Below, piece after piece: positions 35,699 through 44,436 of a stretch of DNA of 64,000 bases. The DNA comes from CBDFKB01 sp965248715. Its GTDB lineage: Bacteria; Pseudomonadota; Alphaproteobacteria; Rhizobiales; Rhizobiaceae. How positions within the stretch are numbered: the stretch's first letter is position 1; every line of letters starts with the position of its first letter. Under the pieces are notes generated by a model that searched no databases, was not told the origin of the DNA, and saw only the letters and a program-made list of their open reading frames with translations. The DNA is taken from positions 558,001-622,000 of the forward strand of contig CBDFKB010000008.1 of NCBI GenBank assembly GCA_965248715.1, read 5' to 3'. The position numbers and the translations under genes were made by a program.

Positions 35699-37492
35699 AT
35701 GCAAAAACCCGCCGACAAATTGTTCAGCAACCGAGACCGTTACGCGGTAGTGCGCCGGGTATTTTCGGAAAATTTCTGGCAATACCGCTACCGCTATTTG
35801 TTGGCCGCGATCTTAATGGTGATCACCTCGGCGGCGACTGGCGGTACCGCCTATTTGATGGGTCAGGTCACCAATACGTTGCTCAATTCGCGCGTGCTTG
35901 AGCCGATTATTTGGACCGCATTCCTGGTGATGGGAGTATTTGTGCTGCGCGGCGCTGCCACCTATGGCCACATGGTGGTATTGCAACGTATCGGCAATGG
36001 TTTGGTCGCTACTGTGCAAAAACGGGTCTACGCCCATTTGGTGCGCCTGAAACCACTATATTTTGACAACGTCACCATTGGCGATATTTTGGTGCGCACC
36101 ACCCAGGGCGCAATCGCCACCCGGTTGATCATCGAGACCATCGTGATTTCAGTGTGTCGGGACGTGCTGACCTTGTTTTTCCTGGTGGTGGTAATGTTCC
36201 TCCAGGACCCGATCATGGCCCTGGTCATGCTGACAATCGGGCCGTTGGCCGGATCGTTCATCCGCAATGTGGTCAAGCGCACCACCGGCCACGCCGAACG
36301 CCAGCTTGAATCAATGGCGGCGACCTCGTCGATTATCAAGGAAACCGTCAGCGGCATCATGCTGGTCAAGACCTATACCTTGGAAAATGAGATGGAGGCG
36401 CGCATGTCGAAGGCGGTGGAAGATGTGCGCCTGCGCGCCGACAAGATTGCCAGGTTAACCGCGCGCACCGCACCGATCATGGAAACCCTTGGTGGCGTCG
36501 CCGTCGGCCTGGCGGTGGTCTATGCCGGTTGGCGTAGCACATCGGGTGATTATGCCATGATCATCAGTTCCTATCCTGGCCAGATGATGTCGTTTTTTAC
36601 CGCCTTCCTGCTCGCTTATCAGCCGGCCAAACGGCTGGCCCGGTTTCGGGTGACGATGGAGCCACAAATCGTTGCCATGGAGCGCATGTACGGCTTGATC
36701 GACGACAATGAGCCGGAATTGCTGGCCGGTGAAGCTGGTCCGATTGCGGTCCAATGCGGTGCGGTGCGCTTTAACCACATCGATTTCAATTATCGCGACG
36801 ACATGCCGGTGCTGCACGACGTTTCGTTTTCGGTCGAACCCGGTCAGCGGGTTGCGCTGGTTGGCCATTCTGGCAGCGGCAAGTCGACTATATTCAAACT
36901 GCTGCTCGGCCTCTATCGCCCGAGTTCGGGAACGATCGAAATCGACGGCCACAATATTACCAACCATGACCCACGTTCGGTGCGAGATGCCATTGCCTAT
37001 GTCGGTCAGGAGGCACATATTTTCACCGGCTCGGTGCACGAAAACATTGCTTTCGGAAATCCAGATGCTGACCAGGCCGCGATCGAGAAGGCTGCTCGTG
37101 CCGCGCTTGCCCATGAGTTTATTGTCAAAATGCCTGGCGGCTACGCCGCATTTGTCGGTGAAGCTGGTGCTCAACTATCGGGCGGTCAGCGCCAACGCAT
37201 CGCCATTGCCCGGGCATTCCTAAAAGATGCGCCGATTATCTTGCTCGACGAAGCGACATCGGCGCTTGATACCAGGTCGGAGAAAATGGTGCAGGCGGCG
37301 CTAGAAGATTTGCTCAAGGGACGTACGACGTTCGCGATCGCTCACCGGCTTTCCACCGTACAAAATTGTGATGCAATCTTTGTGTTGCGCGAGGGGCGTA
37401 TCATCGAGGCCGGCGACCACGAAACATTGATGGCACGCTCCGGCACCTATCAGCAATTGCACAAATTGCAATTCGCTGATGCGGCCCAATAA
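35699..37492 (+). CDS. ABC exporter, fused membrane and ATPase domains (MsbA-like)
   Basis: 597 residues. Residues ~30-310 form six membrane helices of the type IV exporter fold; the ATPase follows with Walker A GHSGSGKST, Q-loop YVGQEAHIFTGSV, signature LSGGQRQRIAIARAF, Walker B IILLDEATSALD and H-loop AIAHRLS. As a homodimer it would flip or export a lipid or other hydrophobic compound. The substrate is unknown; MsbA-type and drug-type exporters look alike. Monocistronic: 147 bases separate it from the next gene. Confidence 0.92.
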   Translation: MQKPADKLFSNRDRYAVVRRVFSENFWQYRYRYLLAAILMVITSAATGGTAYLMGQVTNTLLNSRVLEPIIWTAFLVMGVFVLRGAATYGHMVVLQRIGNGLVATVQKRVYAHLVRLKPLYFDNVTIGDILVRTTQGAIATRLIIETIVISVCRDVLTLFFLVVVMFLQDPIMALVMLTIGPLAGSFIRNVVKRTTGHAERQLESMAATSSIIKETVSGIMLVKTYTLENEMEARMSKAVEDVRLRADKIARLTARTAPIMETLGGVAVGLAVVYAGWRSTSGDYAMIISSYPGQMMSFFTAFLLAYQPAKRLARFRVTMEPQIVAMERMYGLIDDNEPELLAGEAGPIAVQCGAVRFNHIDFNYRDDMPVLHDVSFSVEPGQRVALVGHSGSGKSTIFKLLLGLYRPSSGTIEIDGHNITNHDPRSVRDAIAYVGQEAHIFTGSVHENIAFGNPDADQAAIEKAARAALAHEFIVKMPGGYAAFVGEAGAQLSGGQRQRIAIARAFLKDAPIILLDEATSALDTRSEKMVQAALEDLLKGRTTFAIAHRLSTVQNCDAIFVLREGRIIEAGDHETLMARSGTYQQLHKLQFADAAQ

Positions 37493-37638
37493 GCTGGCTG
37501 CCGCCGATTTACCGTCAGTCCCGGCGGCGATGCATTGTAGTACGGGTCCGTCGCGACCATAAATAGGCTGGGGCCGGTCGATTAACGCAACACAGCGTAA
37601 CTGGCGCGCTGGCAGTCGGCTAATACGGGAGTAGGCGA

Positions 37639-38802
37639 ATGTTCCAAGCATCAATGAATTTCGCGCTTGGTGAGGATATCGAGGCGCTTCGGGAAATGGT
37701 CCATCGCTGGGCGCAGGACCGGCTGGCACCGATCGCGGCTGAGATTGATCGCGATAATGAATTTCCGTCGGACATTTGGCGCGAGATGGGCGAACTTGGT
37801 CTGTTGGGCATGACGGTGGAGGAAGAATATGGCGGAGTTGGCCTCGGCTATCTGGCCCATTGTGTGGCGGTAGAAGAAATTGCCCGCGCTTCCGCTTCGG
37901 TCAGTTTGTCTTATGGTGCCCATTCCAATTTGTGTGTGAACCAAATCAGCCTCAACGGCACCCAGGAGCAAAAGCAGAAATATCTGCCGCGCCTGGTTTC
38001 CGGCGAACATGTTGGCGCGTTGGCGATGTCGGAAGCAGGCGCTGGATCTGATGTGATGTCGATGAAGCTGAATGCGGAAAAACGCAACGACCGTTTCGTG
38101 CTGAACGGCACCAAATATTGGATCACCAACGGACCCGATGCCGATACACTGGTGGTCTACGCCAAGACCGATGCATCCGCTAGTTCGCGCGATATCACCG
38201 CGTTTCTGATTGAAAAGGAGATGACTGGTTTTTCCACCTCGCCACATTTCGACAAGCTGGGCATGCGCGGATCAAACACCGCTGAACTGATCTTCGAAGA
38301 TGTGGAAGTGCCCTATGAAAACGTGCTTGGCGAAGAGGGTAGGGGGGTGAACGTGCTGATGTCAGGGCTCGACTATGAGCGTGTGGTGTTGTCCGGTATC
38401 GGCATTGGCATCATGCATGCCTGCCTCGACCACGTGATGCCTTATCTGCATGAGCGCAAACAGTTCGGCCAGCCGATTGGCGATTTTCAACTGATGCAGG
38501 GCAAGATTGCCGATATGTATACCGCGATGAATTCGGCTAGGGCCTATGTTTACGCGGTCGCTGGTGCCTGCGACCGAGGCCAAGTCACTCGCCAGGACGC
38601 AGCCGCATGCGTGCTTTATGCATCCGAAAAAGCGATGGAACAAGCAACCCAGGCGGTGCAGGCAATGGGCGGGGCCGGGTTCTTAAACGATTCTGCGGTC
38701 TCGCGGCTGATGCGCGATGCCAAATTGATGGAAATCGGCGCCGGCACATCGGAAATCCGCCGCATGCTGGTCGGCCGTGAGTTGATGCGGGTGTCACAAT
38801 AG
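37639..38802 (+). CDS. ivd: Isovaleryl-CoA dehydrogenase
   Basis: A 387-residue acyl-CoA dehydrogenase. LAMSEAGAGSDVMSMKL and YWITNGPDAD give the FAD-binding signature; SGLDYERVVLSGIGIG carries the catalytic Glu in the position used by isovaleryl-CoA dehydrogenases (helix G) rather than the C-terminal one; the C-terminus has GTSEIRRMLVGREL. It oxidises isovaleryl-CoA to 3-methylcrotonyl-CoA in leucine breakdown. The expected partner genes (methylcrotonyl-CoA carboxylase) are not adjacent, so it stands alone here. Confidence 0.93.
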   Translation: MFQASMNFALGEDIEALREMVHRWAQDRLAPIAAEIDRDNEFPSDIWREMGELGLLGMTVEEEYGGVGLGYLAHCVAVEEIARASASVSLSYGAHSNLCVNQISLNGTQEQKQKYLPRLVSGEHVGALAMSEAGAGSDVMSMKLNAEKRNDRFVLNGTKYWITNGPDADTLVVYAKTDASASSRDITAFLIEKEMTGFSTSPHFDKLGMRGSNTAELIFEDVEVPYENVLGEEGRGVNVLMSGLDYERVVLSGIGIGIMHACLDHVMPYLHERKQFGQPIGDFQLMQGKIADMYTAMNSARAYVYAVAGACDRGQVTRQDAAACVLYASEKAMEQATQAVQAMGGAGFLNDSAVSRLMRDAKLMEIGAGTSEIRRMLVGRELMRVSQ

Positions 38803-38875
38803 TACCAACGATGGTTGCTATTGGCCGGTTTGATGGCGGAAAAATCGGTTGCTGGCGCAGCCGTAATAAGCACCT

Positions 38876-39017
38876 GAGCACCTCTAAAAACCCTCGATTT
38901 TGTTGGGCTGGTGTGATTTTGAAGTTTTTAGTACCGGATAATATGTTGAAATATTTGAGGAACGCAAAAACGAAAAATTGCTCCCAGGACCCAAAAGAAG
39001 GGTTTTTAGACGTGCTC
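38876..39017. mobile_element. 142-bp MITE, divergent copy M0, with 4-bp target duplication ACCT
   Basis: Inverted ends GAGCACCTCTAAAAACCCT and AGGGTTTTTAGACGTGCTC enclose exactly 142 bases and are flanked by ACCT on both sides (38872-38875, 39018-39021). It has the same length and 4-bp duplication as the elements at 41696, 42705 and 48435, but the middle is quite different. Base 2 to the end is open for 47 codons (TSKNP ... GFLDV). No transposase inside. Confidence 0.8.
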
Positions 39018-39087
39018 ACCTTGGCCGCCACAAAGTCGATGATTAGATTGGCCGCTGCCGCAGGGTGGGTCAAGCCAACAATATGAT

Positions 39088-39193
39088 CTAGAGCGTGTCA
39101 CCCAAAAGTGGGTACCGGTTTTGGGAAAAATGACACGCGTAAACAAAGAGATAGCGCAACGAAGCGAATCCAACGCTTCGTGACACGCTCTAG
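39088..39193. repeat. RIME-like repeat unit bounded by CTAG
   Basis: A 106-base unit, CTAGAGCGTGTCACCC to GTGACACGCTCTAG, with a GATAGCGCAACGAAGC core. The ends are complementary over ~14 bases. It lies between ivd and the porin gene; the porin's own 3' end is 108 bases further on. Together with the MITE at 38876 it fills most of the 498-base gap. Confidence 0.85.
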
Positions 39194-39300
39194 CACACCA
39201 CAAAATCAAAAAAGAAAACCCCGCCGATATGGTGGTCGGCGGGGCCAAGCAGTCCTGGATCGATACAGCGTCGTCATCGACTGGAGGTCAGGACCGATCT

Positions 39301-40569
39301 CTAAAAGTCGCGCCGTATGGTAACGACCCAACCATCATAATCGAACGTGGAGCCAGCGCCCACGCTGCCGTTAACCAGCGAAGAGGCCGAATTATCGACA
39401 GTACCGTTGAAATAGGTGGTTTTAATATGGAATCCTGGCGCTGCGGCTGGATACCAGTTTACTCCTATCGCGAACTGACCGACATCACCTTCCTGGATGG
39501 TGCCAGCAATTGGTGCGTTGCCTGCGACGAGGCTAGGTGCCCCACCAGTGATCGCGTTGCCACCATCGGCATGCCAGTAGTTGGCCCAGAATTGGAACTC
39601 GCTGCTGAGATCCATTTGTGCCGCCACGCCCCAAATCGATTCCGGGTTTTCGGTCAACAGATTGGTATGGACATAATCGGTGTTGAAGTCGCCATCATCC
39701 ATGTAATAGGCAGCGATCGTTCCACCTGGCACGAAGCCACTCAAATCGAGATTGGCGCTAACCTTGTAAGCCCAACCGCCAACATCGGTGGTAACGCCAA
39801 CCGAATTGACCTCTGGCGCCAGCGAATCGTGCGCCGCGGTAAACGCAAGCCCGCCCCACGAACCCGACCAGTTGAAGCCGGCATAGAAGTTGGCGCGCCC
39901 GTCGGTTCCGCCCGCGTTGGTTCCATTGCCGAAACCATCACGACCATAGGAAATGCGAGGGTCTTCCGCGCCGACCGTTACGGCGAAACCATTGGCTGCA
40001 AAGGTATAATCAGCCAGTGTGGCATCATCAAAGCCGTAAAGTCCGTCTTCATAGGCAATGCCGGAAGCGTTGGATGCGACCGATTCACCGTTAATCCAGC
40101 CATAGCCGTGGTTGGTCGACCAGTAATTGTCGGAAAAACCGAAGCGGAAGCCGGCGATCGAAATCAGGGCGCGATCCATGTCGATATCGACATCGGTGTT
40201 GCTCTGACCGCCTTCAAGGCGGTACTGCGCTCTAAGTGTGCCCCAATCGGTTTCGTTGCGGGTATCGACATTAAGTCGAGCGCGCTGGCCCCAAAGGGTA
40301 AATGACGGATCGGAGGTAGCAACGCCGCCGACTAAGGAACCGTCTATCACGCCGTCGATATACAGTTTTTCATAAGCCGAACGCACGAAGCCGTTAAAGC
40401 TGATGCAGGTTTCGGTTCCCGGTATGTAGAAAAAGCCGGTTCCGTATGCATCGCAAACACGCACATATTCGACTGGTTCAGGCTCGACGATTACCGCGTC
40501 GGCTGCCTGTGTCCCGGTGACAGCAACCAAGGTGGCCGCAGAACCGAGCAGGAGAGATCTAATTCTCAT
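39301..40569 (-). CDS. Outer-membrane porin (Omp2/Omp2b-like, alphaproteobacterial)
   Basis: About 422 residues from ATG 40569 (MRIRSLLLGSAATLVAV, signal peptide ending TQAAD). The mature start VRVCDAYGTGFFYIPGTETC with its two Cys is the Omp2/RopA-type porin signature, and the protein ends TIRRDF with the C-terminal Phe required for outer-membrane insertion. Alternating beta strands throughout; no helix. It would form 16-stranded trimeric channels for small solutes. Monocistronic. The 275-base region upstream (40570-40844) is AT-rich and carries the promoter. Confidence 0.9.
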   Translation of the reverse strand: MRIRSLLLGSAATLVAVTGTQAADAVIVEPEPVEYVRVCDAYGTGFFYIPGTETCISFNGFVRSAYEKLYIDGVIDGSLVGGVATSDPSFTLWGQRARLNVDTRNETDWGTLRAQYRLEGGQSNTDVDIDMDRALISIAGFRFGFSDNYWSTNHGYGWINGESVASNASGIAYEDGLYGFDDATLADYTFAANGFAVTVGAEDPRISYGRDGFGNGTNAGGTDGRANFYAGFNWSGSWGGLAFTAAHDSLAPEVNSVGVTTDVGGWAYKVSANLDLSGFVPGGTIAAYYMDDGDFNTDYVHTNLLTENPESIWGVAAQMDLSSEFQFWANYWHADGGNAITGGAPSLVAGNAPIAGTIQEGDVGQFAIGVNWYPAAAPGFHIKTTYFNGTVDNSASSLVNGSVGAGSTFDYDGWVVTIRRDF

Positions 40570-40844
40570 GGTTGTATCCTTGTTAATCATGATAGCGCAC
40601 CAGTCGCCAATGACCGACACTGGTGGCAAAATTACTACAAAGGCTCCACAGGCTTGGTCAAGCGGTATAATCACGATAAATACTGTTTGCCGAGGGAAAA
40701 GCACAATTTGAATTACATCTGTAGGAAAAATACCACACTAGAAGGCGGGAAATTCCCCATAAACAAACAATATGTCCCGTGCAATTGATATTTTTCACGG
40801 CTTCGTGATATATTGCCGTTGGGACAAATAGTGGGGTCAATCTC

Positions 40845-41036
40845 TTGTTTTCAGGCAGGGATTTGCGTGCGTTTCGCGAGGCACGGGGTTGGTCATTGCG
40901 GCATTTTGCCAATGTCACCGGCGTAAGCGTTAAGACACTTCAGGTGATAGAAAAGCAGGACCGCCCGGTTCCGCTGCAGTTGCGGCTGGCCTTGGCCGCG
41001 ATAAAAGCCGGGGTGCACCCGATCGAGCCGTCCTGA
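40845..41036 (+). CDS. Small XRE-like helix-turn-helix protein
   Basis: 63 residues, mostly one DNA-binding domain: DLRAFREARGWSLRHFANVT, then GVSVKTLQVIEKQDRP, an XRE-family helix-turn-helix. It starts at TTG 40845 (the only start in frame that keeps the domain). No partner gene is close; a double-hairpin repeat follows 13 bases after the stop. Possibly a phage-type or toxin-antitoxin-type regulator left without its partner; this cannot be decided. Confidence 0.6.
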   Translation: MFSGRDLRAFREARGWSLRHFANVTGVSVKTLQVIEKQDRPVPLQLRLALAAIKAGVHPIEPS

Positions 41037-41048
41037 ACCCTAAACCCG

Positions 41049-41216
41049 CTAGTGGAATGAATTTGACATTTGGTGCCCATTTGCGGCTTCGTCGTTTGTC
41101 AAATGTCAAATTTAAAAATTCCACTAGATTCAATATCTTGCTAGTGGTTCTTTTGTTGCCAAGATTTGCAAACCACAGTGTTGCAACGGACGCAAATGTT
41201 GGCGCCGAACCACTAG
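41049..41216 (-). repeat. Double-hairpin CTAG repeat, copy C
   Basis: 168 bases from CTAG 41049 to CTAG 41213-41216, in the reverse orientation to copy A. Both hairpins and the ATTCAATATCTTG linker are intact. Confidence 0.85.
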
Positions 41217-41396
41217 TTGCATAATCCATAAATACACGGGTAAAGCTGCCGAACTGTTCTTTGACAACTCGTGCAGCACTGGCGGCAAAAGTGCCCTGAT
41301 CGCCGTCACATATTTGTGTCTTCCGCGTTACCTGAAAAACCATCAAACTAATGTGATGTTTAAAATAATTTGTGTTTTAGAACCCTGGTTCAAGAC

Positions 41397-41630
41397 ATGC
41401 CGCTAGGCGACGACGGTAGATCAAATTTAGGTAGAGCGATCGAGGAATTGAAGATGTTGATCGACGGTTCACGGGTTTCTGTAGAAGAAACTGCGGCGCT
41501 TATCGGCGATGATCCTGATCGGCTGCGGCGGGTACTGCGCGCGCAAGAGCCGTTGGGTCTAACGGCATGGTTGGCAATGCTTGCAGTAAAGAACGGCCTG
41601 CCTCCGGTCGACCGCGACGACAAAAGCTAG
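41397..41630 (+). CDS. Small protein, possibly DNA-binding, unknown
   Basis: 77 residues from ATG 41397. I see LGRAIEELKMLIDGSRVSVE and ETAALIGDDPDRLRRVLRAQ, a helical pattern loosely like a helix-turn-helix; family not recognised. It resembles the preceding small XRE-like protein in size and in the ending, AWLAMLAVKNGLPPVDRD versus LRLALAAIKAGVHPIEPS, suggesting the two could be distant duplicates. No obvious ribosome-binding site. Confidence 0.5.
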   Translation: MPLGDDGRSNLGRAIEELKMLIDGSRVSVEETAALIGDDPDRLRRVLRAQEPLGLTAWLAMLAVKNGLPPVDRDDKS

Positions 41631-41695
41631 GGCGTGTGGATTTCGCTCTACCTGTTTTGGACTTACGCATTCTCGATCGTCCCCGATCTGAAGCT

Positions 41696-41837
41696 GGACA
41701 CCCGCAAAAACCTCAGCGGTCGTTCTGATGGTTATCTGATAAAGAGAACATTCCAGAATCAAGCCATGAACGAACCGGAATCAAACGTATTTCCGCATCC
41801 GGCTAAATATTTGGACTGGAGGTTTTTGCGGGTGTCC
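41696..41837. mobile_element. 142-bp MITE, copy M3, with target duplication AGCT
   Basis: Perfect inverted ends GGACACCCGCAAAAACC / GGTTTTTGCGGGTGTCC, exactly 142 bases, flanked by AGCT (41692-41695 and 41838-41841). Bases 72-92 of the element, TGAACGAACCGGAATCAAAC, align with TGAACAAACCAGAATCAAAC at the same offset in copy M1 (42705), so the two are homologous. Base 2 onward is open for 47 codons. Confidence 0.85.
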
Positions 41838-41861
41838 AGCTCGGAATGATTTCGTTCTCGC

Positions 41862-42548
41862 TCAATCTTTCTTGCAAAAATAAAGCGCGATATAGGGTGG
41901 CATGTTGTTGTGCGCATGGTTATCGCCAACCGCTGCTGTTCCTTGCCCGGTCGACTTGTTGTTGGGACCGCCCATTGAAGCCCAATTCACAAATTTTCCA
42001 TCACCATCCTTTCGATCTGTTCTGAGAATGGGGTGGGAATGAGACGGTAGCTGCTGAACTGATAACTTCGTGCGCTCTTCGCCGCCAAAGGCACCAGCAA
42101 GACCTTCCTGCAATGCCGGATAGTCTGTAAGTGCTGCACCGTTGGAGTCTGTATTATTGTTTACACCCGCTCCAACTATCATTCTTCCTGCGGCAACTTG
42201 AAACGGTTCCCATCCATTTGGACATCCTTTTTCCGTCGAAATATCAAACGCTAGAACCGCCCCCGATGGTGGGTTCGATAGCACAGCACCCAGTTGACCA
42301 ATTAATACTTTGTTGTCCTGTAATTCAGAGGCAACTTGGATGGCGCTGATCTTCATTGCCGCATCCCTAGCGGCCTTATTAACAATCACCACGCCGCCGA
42401 ACCCGAGCAAGGCTATTGCTGCCAAAGTCCATCCGCCAATTAGAAGAGCAACATCCCACTTTTGGCCAGATGATAGACGGCGAGTTACACCATGACTTTC
42501 AATCAGCCTCTCAATATTCGCTGTCTGGTCCTCTGAAAATGCGGCCAT
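41862..42548 (-). CDS. Membrane-anchored tail-collar-like protein
   Basis: About 228 residues from ATG 42548 (GGAGAAAAGC upstream). One N-terminal membrane segment (ALLIGGWTLAAIALLGFGGV, about residue 35) is followed by a domain that ends like phage tail-collar proteins: GCPNGWEPFQVAAGRMIVGA, GGEERTKLSVQQLPSHSHPI and a terminal NNMPPYIALYFCKKD. In phages such domains sit in fibres; here it is alone and attached to a membrane. Its function is unknown. It is flanked by two MITE copies. Confidence 0.65.
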   Translation of the reverse strand: MAAFSEDQTANIERLIESHGVTRRLSSGQKWDVALLIGGWTLAAIALLGFGGVVIVNKAARDAAMKISAIQVASELQDNKVLIGQLGAVLSNPPSGAVLAFDISTEKGCPNGWEPFQVAAGRMIVGAGVNNNTDSNGAALTDYPALQEGLAGAFGGEERTKLSVQQLPSHSHPILRTDRKDGDGKFVNWASMGGPNNKSTGQGTAAVGDNHAHNNMPPYIALYFCKKD

Positions 42549-42704
42549 TTTGCTTTTCTCCAATTCCTACACATATAATCTAACGCTATATATAGGATAA
42601 TGGGGTATTTTTATACTAATTTAGGTAAAATAGAAAGTAATTACTCACCCCCTTGCCAAATCGGTGATGCTCTGAATCTATGGGGGTATGGAGCGAGGTG
42701 ATTT
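42549..42704. promoter_or_regulatory. AT-rich upstream region of the tail-collar-like gene
   Basis: Very AT-rich (for example ATATATAGGATAATGGGGTA and TTATACTAATTTAGG), unlike its surroundings, and likely contains the promoter for the leftward gene. From about 42,690 the sequence becomes LysE-family coding remnant, interrupted by a MITE and ISX. Confidence 0.4.
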
Positions 42705-42846
42705 GGACACTTCTAAAAACCTCGACGATGGCACCAATATGCGCTCGTCGGTGCGAACAGGTCAGATTCGAATAGTGAACAAACCAGAATCAAACGGCCT
42801 GGTATCTCGAAGCCTTGAATCGGTTCAGGGGTTTTTAGAAGTGTCC
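42705..42846. mobile_element. 142-bp MITE, copy M1, with target duplication ATTT
   Basis: GGACACTTCTAAAAACC and its complement GGTTTTTAGAAGTGTCC end a 142-base element flanked by ATTT (42701-42704 and 42847-42850). Nearly the same sequence, in reverse, is the insertion at 48435-48576. The ends match the right end of ISX (GGACACTTCTAAGTACC) at 15 of 17 bases. Confidence 0.9.
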
Positions 42847-42874
42847 ATTTGGAAAAGCTGAGCAGGCAACAGTT

Positions 42875-44141
42875 GGAGGGTTCTATTAACCGACGAATTA
42901 GCGATGACGGCTTGATTTACTGGTTTTTGGAATTACCGTTTCCCTACGGGGCAAAGGAGTTTGCCCAAACCCTGTCGGTTTGAGCCATTTTGGTAGATTT
43001 TGGACACACTTATGCTGCGTTCAGTCTTTCGTGATAGATCAGGCGACGCATGTTATAGGCGATATTGATCATGCCGATTTTGACTTTCGCACGAGCTATA
43101 CCGATGGTTCTGACAAACAGGCCCATGCGGGTTTTCTGATCGCCAAACACATGCTCGACTTTGGAACGAACGCTTGAGCGTTTTGCATTGGCTATTCTTG
43201 TCCGCTGTGGCATGGGGCGACCCTTTGGTTTCTTTTGGTGGATGCGGGATTTGAACCCATTGTTTACCAGCCATGTTTCATTCTTCTTTGAGCGATAAGC
43301 ACTGTCAGCCCACACATCTGATGCCGTATTATCTTTGCTGAGAACATCACGCAAATACCGGCCGTCATAAGCAGAGGCCCCGGTGACTTCAAAGCCACGG
43401 ATAAAACCAAAGCGCCGATCTGTGGCGATGTGATTTTTAAAACCAAATGCGGGAATGGCAATATCCACATGCCCGGCCTTCTTGCTGCCATCGGCGGCAG
43501 TTTTGGCCCTGGAATATTTGATCGACCAGCGCGCATCGGTGTCTTTGTGACGTGCCTTGTGGGAGTTGCCCCAAATCTCGTCAGCACTTTTGCCTTCTTT
43601 GATCTGAGCCTTCTCTTCATCCTTCAATCGCTGTTTGGGAGCAGGTACAATTGTGGCATCCGCGATCTGGCCACCCATTGCCAAATAGCCCTTTTCAGTA
43701 ATCATCGCGTCACATTTTTGGAACAAGGTATCAATCGCATCGGCCCGGGTCAGAAGATCGCGGTAGAGCCATATGGTGCGTGCGTCCGGCATCCGCTGGC
43801 CAGGTTCAAACCCCAAAAACCGCATGAACGACAGCCGATCATTGATCAGGAATTCAAGACGCTCATCAGACAAATCATTCATCGCCTGTATGACCAGTAT
43901 TTTGAACATCGTGACAACGTCATAGGGTGGACGACCGCCCTTCGAGCCATCACTGCGATGCAAAGCCATGATCAAATCCGGTCGAAAGACCTCAAAGTCA
44001 ACGACCGTATCCAAAGTTTCCAGTTGATCACCCAAATCACTCAGGCGTTTCAGTTGATTGTCTATTCCAAATAAATTCTTTTGAGCCATACGCCCAGTGA
44101 ATCATAGAACAGGTGATTTGCATAGGTACTTAGAAGTGTCC
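42875..44141 (-). mobile_element. ISX copy 1, complete IS5-family element (1267 bp)
   Basis: Ends GGAGGGTTCTATTAACC (left) and, read inward from the right, GGACACTTCTAAGTACC, agree at 11 of 17 bases. Flanked by the 4-base duplication AGTT (42871-42874 and 44142-44145). Contains one intact transposase gene. It is inserted in a LysE-family gene remnant. Copy 2 lies at 47556-50476. A GGACAC at 43002 looks like an end but is internal, as the duplications show. Confidence 0.9.
43010..44089 (-). CDS. IS5-family DDE transposase (ISX copy 1)
   Basis: 359 residues, apparently intact. N-terminus GIDNQLKRLSDLGDQLETLD; RDLLTRADAIDTLF; catalytic Asp in GGQIADATIVPAPKQR, second Asp in DVWADSAYRSKK, catalytic Glu in VEHVFGDQKTRMG. 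It would cut and paste ISX, and plausibly the 142-bp MITEs, which have similar ends and the same 4-base duplication. Almost identical to the interrupted copy at 49351-50424, so spread is recent. Confidence 0.93.
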   Translation of the reverse strand: MAQKNLFGIDNQLKRLSDLGDQLETLDTVVDFEVFRPDLIMALHRSDGSKGGRPPYDVVTMFKILVIQAMNDLSDERLEFLINDRLSFMRFLGFEPGQRMPDARTIWLYRDLLTRADAIDTLFQKCDAMITEKGYLAMGGQIADATIVPAPKQRLKDEEKAQIKEGKSADEIWGNSHKARHKDTDARWSIKYSRAKTAADGSKKAGHVDIAIPAFGFKNHIATDRRFGFIRGFEVTGASAYDGRYLRDVLSKDNTASDVWADSAYRSKKNETWLVNNGFKSRIHQKKPKGRPMPQRTRIANAKRSSVRSKVEHVFGDQKTRMGLFVRTIGIARAKVKIGMINIAYNMRRLIYHERLNAA

Positions 44142-44143
44142 AG

Positions 44144-44362
44144 TTTGTTGATGTAAACCAGCCCAACGCTACTACAACAATGTTCCTGTTGGCCGCAATT
44201 TTTATGCTACTGACTTTTTTGGCTTTCGTGGCCTATGGTGGATGTGCGGCGCTTGCTCATGACTACGTAATTACTCGACCTGCTGTCATGAAGTGGATGA
44301 AGCGTTCTTTTGCTGGAGTGTTCGCATTCCTTGGTTTGCGACTGGCATTGGCAGAACGGTAA
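44144..44362 (+). pseudogene. LysE/RhtB-family exporter, C-terminal fragment
   Basis: The open frame FVDVNQPNATTTMFLLAAIF ... and RPAVMKWMKRSFAGVFAFLG ... ALAER is the last third of a LysE-type amino-acid exporter, ending near the position normal for the family. ISX and MITE M1 have been inserted just upstream; removing both, with one copy of each duplication, joins GATTTGGAAAAGCTGAGC to this frame without a stop. Most of the N-terminal gene is gone, so it is not functional. Confidence 0.7.
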
Positions 44363-44436
44363 GCGTCACCAAAACGGTCCCGACTGCGTGGAAACTCAGC
44401 GGACAGAGCTAACCGGTATTTTTGGTGATGGCAGCA

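Noticed and set aside
35393..35782. Open frames on both strands in the gap before the exporter
   Set aside because: No recognisable motif; the minus-strand one overlaps the start of a well-supported gene.
38876..39017. The 142-bp elements as in-frame coding insertions like Rickettsia palindromic elements
   Set aside because: With the 4-bp duplication each adds 146 bases, which breaks the host frame, as seen in IS3 OrfB; the internal open frame is kept as an observation only.
41862..42548. A prophage region
   Set aside because: Only the tail-collar-like gene is present; no integrase, capsid, terminase or lysis gene is near.
43002..43007. GGACAC at 43002 as the left end of ISX
   Set aside because: It resembles the right end, but the target duplications AGTT (copy 1) and AGGT (copy 2) place the true left end at GGAGGGTTCTATT, 127 bases further out, with both copies sharing that stretch.
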